From Thermomonas aquatica (GTDB lineage: Bacteria; Pseudomonadota; Gammaproteobacteria; Xanthomonadales; Xanthomonadaceae), in contig NZ_CP040871.1 in the NCBI RefSeq assembly GCF_006337105.1, positions 1,178,001 to 1,242,000 of the forward strand: DNA of 64,000 nt. Reading direction: 5' to 3'. A program made the position numbers and the translations under genes. This document shows, in pieces, positions 60,238 to 64,000 of this stretch. The notes below the pieces were generated by a model. The model saw only the letters and a program-made list of their open reading frames with translations. It was not told the DNA's origin and made no database searches. The first letter of the stretch is position 1; the number at the start of each line of letters is the position of its first letter.

Positions 60238-61947
60238 TCAGGCGTCCTCGGTCACGCGCAGCACTTCCTCGATCGTGGTTTCGCCGCGCAAGGCCTTGGC
60301 GATGCCGACCTCGTACATCGTGCTCATCCCGCCCTGCCGCGCGAGGCGTTCGATCTCGTCCATGCCGGCGTGGCGCATCACCGCGCGGCGCACCTCGTCG
60401 TCCATCACCAGCAGTTCCATGATCGTGGTGCGGCCGAGGTAACCGGTCGGCGACAGCGCGGACGGCTTCGGCCGGTACAGGAAGATCTCGCCCTGCGGCT
60501 GGTGCCGGCGCAGGCCGAATTTCTCGATCTCCTCCGGCGAGGCGGCGTACTTCTCCGCATGCGTCGGCTCCAGCTTGCGCACCAGGCGCTGGGCGACGAT
60601 GCCGTTGACCGTGGAGGTCAGCAGGTAATCCTCCACGCCCATGTCGAGCAGGCGGGTGATGCCGCCGGCGGCGTTGTTGGTATGCAGGGTGCTCAGCACC
60701 AGGTGGCCGGTGAGCGCGGACTGGATGGCGATGCGCGCGGTCTCGAGGTCGCGCATTTCGCCGATCATGATGATGTCCGGGTCCTGGCGGACGATGCTGC
60801 GCAGCGCATTGGCGAAGTCCAGCCCGATCTGCGGCTTGGCCTGGATCTGGTTGATCCCGTCGATCTGGTATTCGACCGGATCCTCGACGGTGATGATCTT
60901 GACGTCCGGCGTGTTGAGCCTGGAGAGCGCGGTGTACAGCGTCGTGGTCTTGCCGGAACCGGTGGGGCCGGTGACCAGCAGGATCCCGTGCGGCTGTTCC
61001 AGCACCTTCTGGAAGCGCGGCATGAAGTGCTCGCCGAAGCCGAGCCTGGCGAAGTCCAGCACCACGGTCTCGCGGTCGAGCAGGCGCATCACCACCGACT
61101 CGCCGTGCGCGGTCGGGATGGTGCTGACGCGCAGGTCGAGCTCCTTGCCCTGCACCCGCGCCATGATCCGCCCATCCTGCGGCAGCCGGCGTTCGGCGAT
61201 GTTGAGCTTGGCCATGATCTTGATGCGCGAAATCACCGCCGCCGTGAGGTTCACCGGCGGCGACTCGCCCTCTTCCAGCACGCCGTCGATGCGGTAGCGC
61301 ACCTTCAGCCGGTTCTCGAACGGCTCGATGTGGATGTCCGACGCGCGCAGTTCCACCGCGCGCTGGATCACCAGGTTGACCAGGCGGATCACCGGCGCTT
61401 CCGAGGCCAGGTCGCGCAGGTGCTCGACGTCGTCGAAACTCTCCTCGCCTTCGGCGCCCTCGACGATGCCCTCCATCGCGCTGCGCCCCTGGCCGTGCCA
61501 GCGCTCGATCAATTCGTCGATTTCGCTGCGCAACGCCACCGCCGGGCGCGGCTCGCGCCCGCTGGCCAGGCGCACCGCCTCCAGCACGTAGGGATCCTGC
61601 GGGTCGGCCAGCAGCACGTCGATGCGTTCGCCATCGGCCGCCACCGGCACCACGTGGAACTGCTTCATGAACTTCAGGCCCAGCGCCGCGTCTTCCGGCG
61701 GCAACTCCGGCGCGTCCTTGGCGCTGCGCAACGGCAGGTCCAGCTCGGTCGCGCAGGCCTCGGCATGGTCGCGTTCGGACACCAGCCCGAGCCGCGCCAG
61801 CAGGGCCAGCAGGCCGCCGCCGGTTTCTTCCTGCAGGCGGCGCGCGCGGGCGAGGTCTGCGTCCTTCAGCTTGCCGCGCGCCAGCAGCAGGGCGGCGATG
61901 CGTTCATCGGGGCTGGCCGGGGCGGGGTCGGAGAGGACGGCATTCAT
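60238..61947 (-). CDS. gspE: Type II secretion ATPase GspE (XpsE) lacking the tetracysteine zinc motif
   Basis: The 569-residue ATPase has an N-terminal GspL-binding domain, SDIHIEP at about 203-209, Walker A GPTGSGKTT at 327-335, TVEDPVEYQIDGINQIQ, QDPDIIMIGEMRD and LSTLHTNNA. Where most GspE/PilB proteins have CxxC...CxxC, this one reads LEPTHAEKYAAS through LYRPKPSALSPTGYLGR with no cysteine. The only cysteine of the whole protein is residue 65. It powers pseudopilus polymerisation and is first in the operon. Confidence 0.95.
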   Translation of the reverse strand: MNAVLSDPAPASPDERIAALLLARGKLKDADLARARRLQEETGGGLLALLARLGLVSERDHAEACATELDLPLRSAKDAPELPPEDAALGLKFMKQFHVVPVAADGERIDVLLADPQDPYVLEAVRLASGREPRPAVALRSEIDELIERWHGQGRSAMEGIVEGAEGEESFDDVEHLRDLASEAPVIRLVNLVIQRAVELRASDIHIEPFENRLKVRYRIDGVLEEGESPPVNLTAAVISRIKIMAKLNIAERRLPQDGRIMARVQGKELDLRVSTIPTAHGESVVMRLLDRETVVLDFARLGFGEHFMPRFQKVLEQPHGILLVTGPTGSGKTTTLYTALSRLNTPDVKIITVEDPVEYQIDGINQIQAKPQIGLDFANALRSIVRQDPDIIMIGEMRDLETARIAIQSALTGHLVLSTLHTNNAAGGITRLLDMGVEDYLLTSTVNGIVAQRLVRKLEPTHAEKYAASPEEIEKFGLRRHQPQGEIFLYRPKPSALSPTGYLGRTTIMELLVMDDEVRRAVMRHAGMDEIERLARQGGMSTMYEVGIAKALRGETTIEEVLRVTEDA

Positions 61948-62079
61948 GGCGGCATCGGTGATTCCCAGGCCAATCAGGGTAGCAGGGCGTCCGCGGCAGC
62001 GTCAGCCATGAACGGACTTGCGCCCGGATTGCGCATACGCAGACAACGTCGCCGCGCGCGACAGTTCGGGGAGCATCAG

Positions 62080-62988
62080 ATGGAATCGAAACTCACGATG
62101 TCCGGCATGGCATCCGCTTGCGCACTGGGCATGGCGGTAATGCTGGCGCCAATGCAAGGCCACGCCGGAAACGTCGGCTATTTCAAGGATGGCAGTTGCT
62201 CCTTGTCGGGAGACTACGCAGCCCGCATTACGGCCGCCGGCCATACCCCGGTTGCCATCGGCAGCCTGGATGCGGCATCCCTTGCCCCGCTCGACGGGCT
62301 GGTGGCGGTGCAAGGCTGCAACGGCAGCGCGTTCCAGGCCACGAATGCCGCCGTGAACGATGCCGTCGCCGGCGGAATGGCCCTGTTCCTGGAAATCCAG
62401 GACATCCCCGCAGGTTCCGGCGTGACCCTGCAACTCCCGGGCATCGCCGCGCTGCCGGTCACCGACGGCTGCAGCTTGGATGCGTCCCTCGCCGCGGGAT
62501 CGCCGATCGCAAACGGCCCCGGCGGCACCGTGGCCAACGCCAACCTGGACAATCCCGTGCTGTGCAGCCTGACGAGCTGGGTCAACAGCAGCGCCTTGCC
62601 CAGTGGCGGCACCCCGCTCCTGGTCGACGCAACCGATCCGGCGAAAGTCGGGGCATTCGGCTATGTCCATGGCAATGGCCGCGTCGTGTTCTCCATGGAC
62701 CAGTTCATGTACACGATGACCGGCGGCGGATTCCACGGCGCCGCCCCCATCGCGGGCAGCGATGCCTACATCACCAACACCATTGCGTGGCTGGTGCCCA
62801 GCACTCCGGCCGTCACCTGCACCAGCCAGGGCTATACCGGCACCCAGCTGACCTGGTGCCAGAACATCTGCGAGAAGGGCTATACCGGCGCCACCCTCAA
62901 CATGTGGATCCGCCGCTGGCTGGGCCGTTGGCACGACCTGCCGTACTGCGCGAATACCACGCCGCCACCGCCGCCGCAAGGAGACTGA
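62080..62988 (+). CDS. Secreted protein of unknown function with C-terminal four-cysteine module
   Basis: The 302-residue product has a Sec signal (cleavage near GHAGNVG). Its body domain begins NVGYFKDGSCSLSGDYAARI and has ITAAGHTPV and GNGRVVFSMDQF. A C-terminal module lies at about 246-291 with Cys247, 260, 264 and 290 in the pattern C-x12-C-x3-C-x25-C. The module repeats GYTGxxLxxW twice and contains WIRRW. A proline-rich tail follows. A GGGGAG site precedes the ATG at 62080. It is a tandem paralogue of the next gene. The location beside the xps operon suggests a secretion substrate, by inference. I do not recognise a function. Confidence 0.75.
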   Translation: MESKLTMSGMASACALGMAVMLAPMQGHAGNVGYFKDGSCSLSGDYAARITAAGHTPVAIGSLDAASLAPLDGLVAVQGCNGSAFQATNAAVNDAVAGGMALFLEIQDIPAGSGVTLQLPGIAALPVTDGCSLDASLAAGSPIANGPGGTVANANLDNPVLCSLTSWVNSSALPSGGTPLLVDATDPAKVGAFGYVHGNGRVVFSMDQFMYTMTGGGFHGAAPIAGSDAYITNTIAWLVPSTPAVTCTSQGYTGTQLTWCQNICEKGYTGATLNMWIRRWLGRWHDLPYCANTTPPPPPQGD

Positions 62989-63006
62989 TCACCGCGACGC
63001 TACGTA

Positions 63007-63030
63007 CAAGGCCGGCGCAAGCCGGCCTTG
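63007..63030 (+). terminator. Hairpin terminator after the first secreted paralogue
   Basis: Ten-base arms (CAAGGCCGGC / GCCGGCCTTG) enclose a GCAA tetraloop, about 19 bases after the stop. TCGTTT follows as a short T-tract. Confidence 0.75.
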
Positions 63031-63128
63031 TCGTTTCCGGGGCAGCGCTTCTGGCCGGAACGCGCTTCGCGCCGCGTTAGACTCGGCATGCGCGGCCATC
63101 GGGGCCCGCGATCACCAAAGGGGGTTCC

Positions 63129-64000
63129 ATGAATACGCGTTTTGCGACCAGCACGCTGGCCATCCTGGGCAGCGCCATTGCATTGCTCATGCCAGGCACC
63201 AGCCAGGCGGGGAATGTCGGCTATTTCGACATGTGCGGCGGAAACCAGGCTGCGCATGCGGCCGCAATCACCGCCGCAGGCCACACGCCAGTCGCGGTCA
63301 CCACGCCGGATGCCGAAACCCTGTCGAACCTGGATGCGCTGTCGGTCACCAACTGCAGCAACAGCAACTTCGGTTCCAACTACACCAGCAACCTCGCGGC
63401 GATCACCTCTGCGGTAAACGGCGGCATGGTGCTGATCGTGCACGACCGCTTCGTCACCGGCGCCGGCGGCATCCTGCCCGGCGGCGGCAGCCTGAATGCC
63501 GTGCGCAATACCGACTCGGGCAATGCCGACATCGATTTCCCCGGTGGTTCGCCGATCATTTCCGGCCCCGGCGGTGTCCTCAACAACACCAGCCTGGATG
63601 GCGGCAACTCGTCCACCCACGGCTACGTCACCGCGGCATCGCTGCCCGCTGGCGGATCCCTGCTCGCGATCCGCCCGACCGGTGGCGTGGGCGAAGGCGG
63701 TTTCACGACCTGCGCCGCGGAAGGCTATACGGGAACCCAGCTCACCTGGTGCCGCAACATCTGCGAAATCGAACAGACGCCTTCGGCCCTCAAGACGTGG
63801 ATCCGCCGCTGGGTGGATCGCTTCCATTCCGATCCGCCCTGCGCAGGCGCACCGCCACCGTCTTCGATGGAAGGTGCGACCGTGCAATACCCGTACGGTG
63901 AAGGCCGCGTGATCTATTCGACCATCCCGCTCGATTACTACCTCGGCGGCAGTGGCCCTAACCCGCCGCGCGACAACTTCAACACGGTCTACCTGCCGAA
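63129..64000 (+). CDS. Secreted paralogue with internal four-cysteine module (cut by window edge)
   Basis: The frame is open from the ATG at 63129 (good GGGGG site upstream) to the right edge, at least 290 residues. A Sec signal ends near SQAGNVGYF. The body (AAITAAGHTPVAV, FVTGAGGILPGGG, IDFPGGSPI) is clearly related to the previous gene. The four-cysteine module (Cys195, 208, 212, 238; identical spacing) is inserted before GEGRVIYSTIPLDYYLGG rather than at the C-terminus, and its second GYTG repeat has decayed. The function is unknown and the end is not seen. Confidence 0.75.
   Translation, partial: MNTRFATSTLAILGSAIALLMPGTSQAGNVGYFDMCGGNQAAHAAAITAAGHTPVAVTTPDAETLSNLDALSVTNCSNSNFGSNYTSNLAAITSAVNGGMVLIVHDRFVTGAGGILPGGGSLNAVRNTDSGNADIDFPGGSPIISGPGGVLNNTSLDGGNSSTHGYVTAASLPAGGSLLAIRPTGGVGEGGFTTCAAEGYTGTQLTWCRNICEIEQTPSALKTWIRRWVDRFHSDPPCAGAPPPSSMEGATVQYPYGEGRVIYSTIPLDYYLGGSGPNPPRDNFNTVYLP

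Noticed and set aside
60370..62079. A long upstream extension of the first secreted paralogue, antisense to gspE
   Set aside because: The signal peptide and a good ribosome-binding site place the real start at 62080. The extension is the gspE shadow.

Overview
The window is a GC-rich chromosomal segment with near-continuous coding, no rRNA, tRNA, CRISPR array or insertion sequence. Gene content and order point to a gammaproteobacterium of the Xanthomonadaceae (Lysobacter/Luteimonas/Xanthomonas relatives). The main evidence is the pilB-pilC-pilD-coaE block, the secA / M23 peptidase / DUF721 / lpxC neighbourhood, a dcw cluster without murD, and an xps-type type II secretion operon in the order E-F-G-H-I-J-K-L-M-N-D. 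The species cannot be named from the sequence alone.

Layout. 1-2.8 kb: the end of a surface-polysaccharide cluster (unidentified C-terminus, a frameshifted CmcI-type gene, a glycosyltransferase, a flippase-like membrane protein), visibly less GC-rich than the rest. It meets a polyprenol-type glycosyltransferase tail to tail. 3.8-8.3 kb: type IV pilus motor, platform and prepilin peptidase genes, then coaE. 8.3-13.7 kb: Nudix/ThiE-like gene, secA, M23 peptidase and a divergent DUF721 gene. 13.8-30.6 kb: lpxC, ftsZ and a tightly packed division/wall operon mraZ-rsmH-ftsL-ftsI-murE-murF-mraY-ftsW-murG-murC-ddl-ftsQ-ftsA, read leftward from a clear promoter with a four-repeat MraZ operator. 31-35.8 kb: an NRDE (TANGO2-like) gene, RNase P RNA, rsmI, an LppC lipoprotein, yraN and a secreted SGNH hydrolase. 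35.8-43.5 kb: a leftward run glyA, nrdR, small lipoprotein, ribD, methyltransferase, ribE, ribB(X), ribH, nusB, thiL. 43.7-46.2 kb: ettA and pyrF. 46.2-49.4 kb: a DUF1800 lipoprotein and a Tat-exported DUF1501 protein. 49.6-61.9 kb: the complete xps operon followed by two coupled glycosyltransferases. 62-64 kb: two tandem secreted paralogues, the second cut by the window edge.

How the parts connect. PilD at 6.8 kb probably processes both type IV pilins and the Xps pseudopilins, because the xps operon has no peptidase gene of its own. The dcw operon makes lipid II and the divisome; its missing murD fits the MurD2/MurL glutamate route described in Xanthomonas oryzae. The rib run supplies riboflavin, ending with nusB and thiL. 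The two secreted paralogues beside the Xps operon are plausible but untested secretion substrates. They share a four-cysteine module (C-x12-C-x3-C-x25-C) that sits at the C-terminus in one and inside the body of the other; this is the least explained feature of the window.

Translational coupling is pervasive. Many neighbours overlap as ATGA, TGATG, GTGA or TTGA, and these overlaps were used to choose several non-ATG starts (murG, murF, rsmH, gspL).
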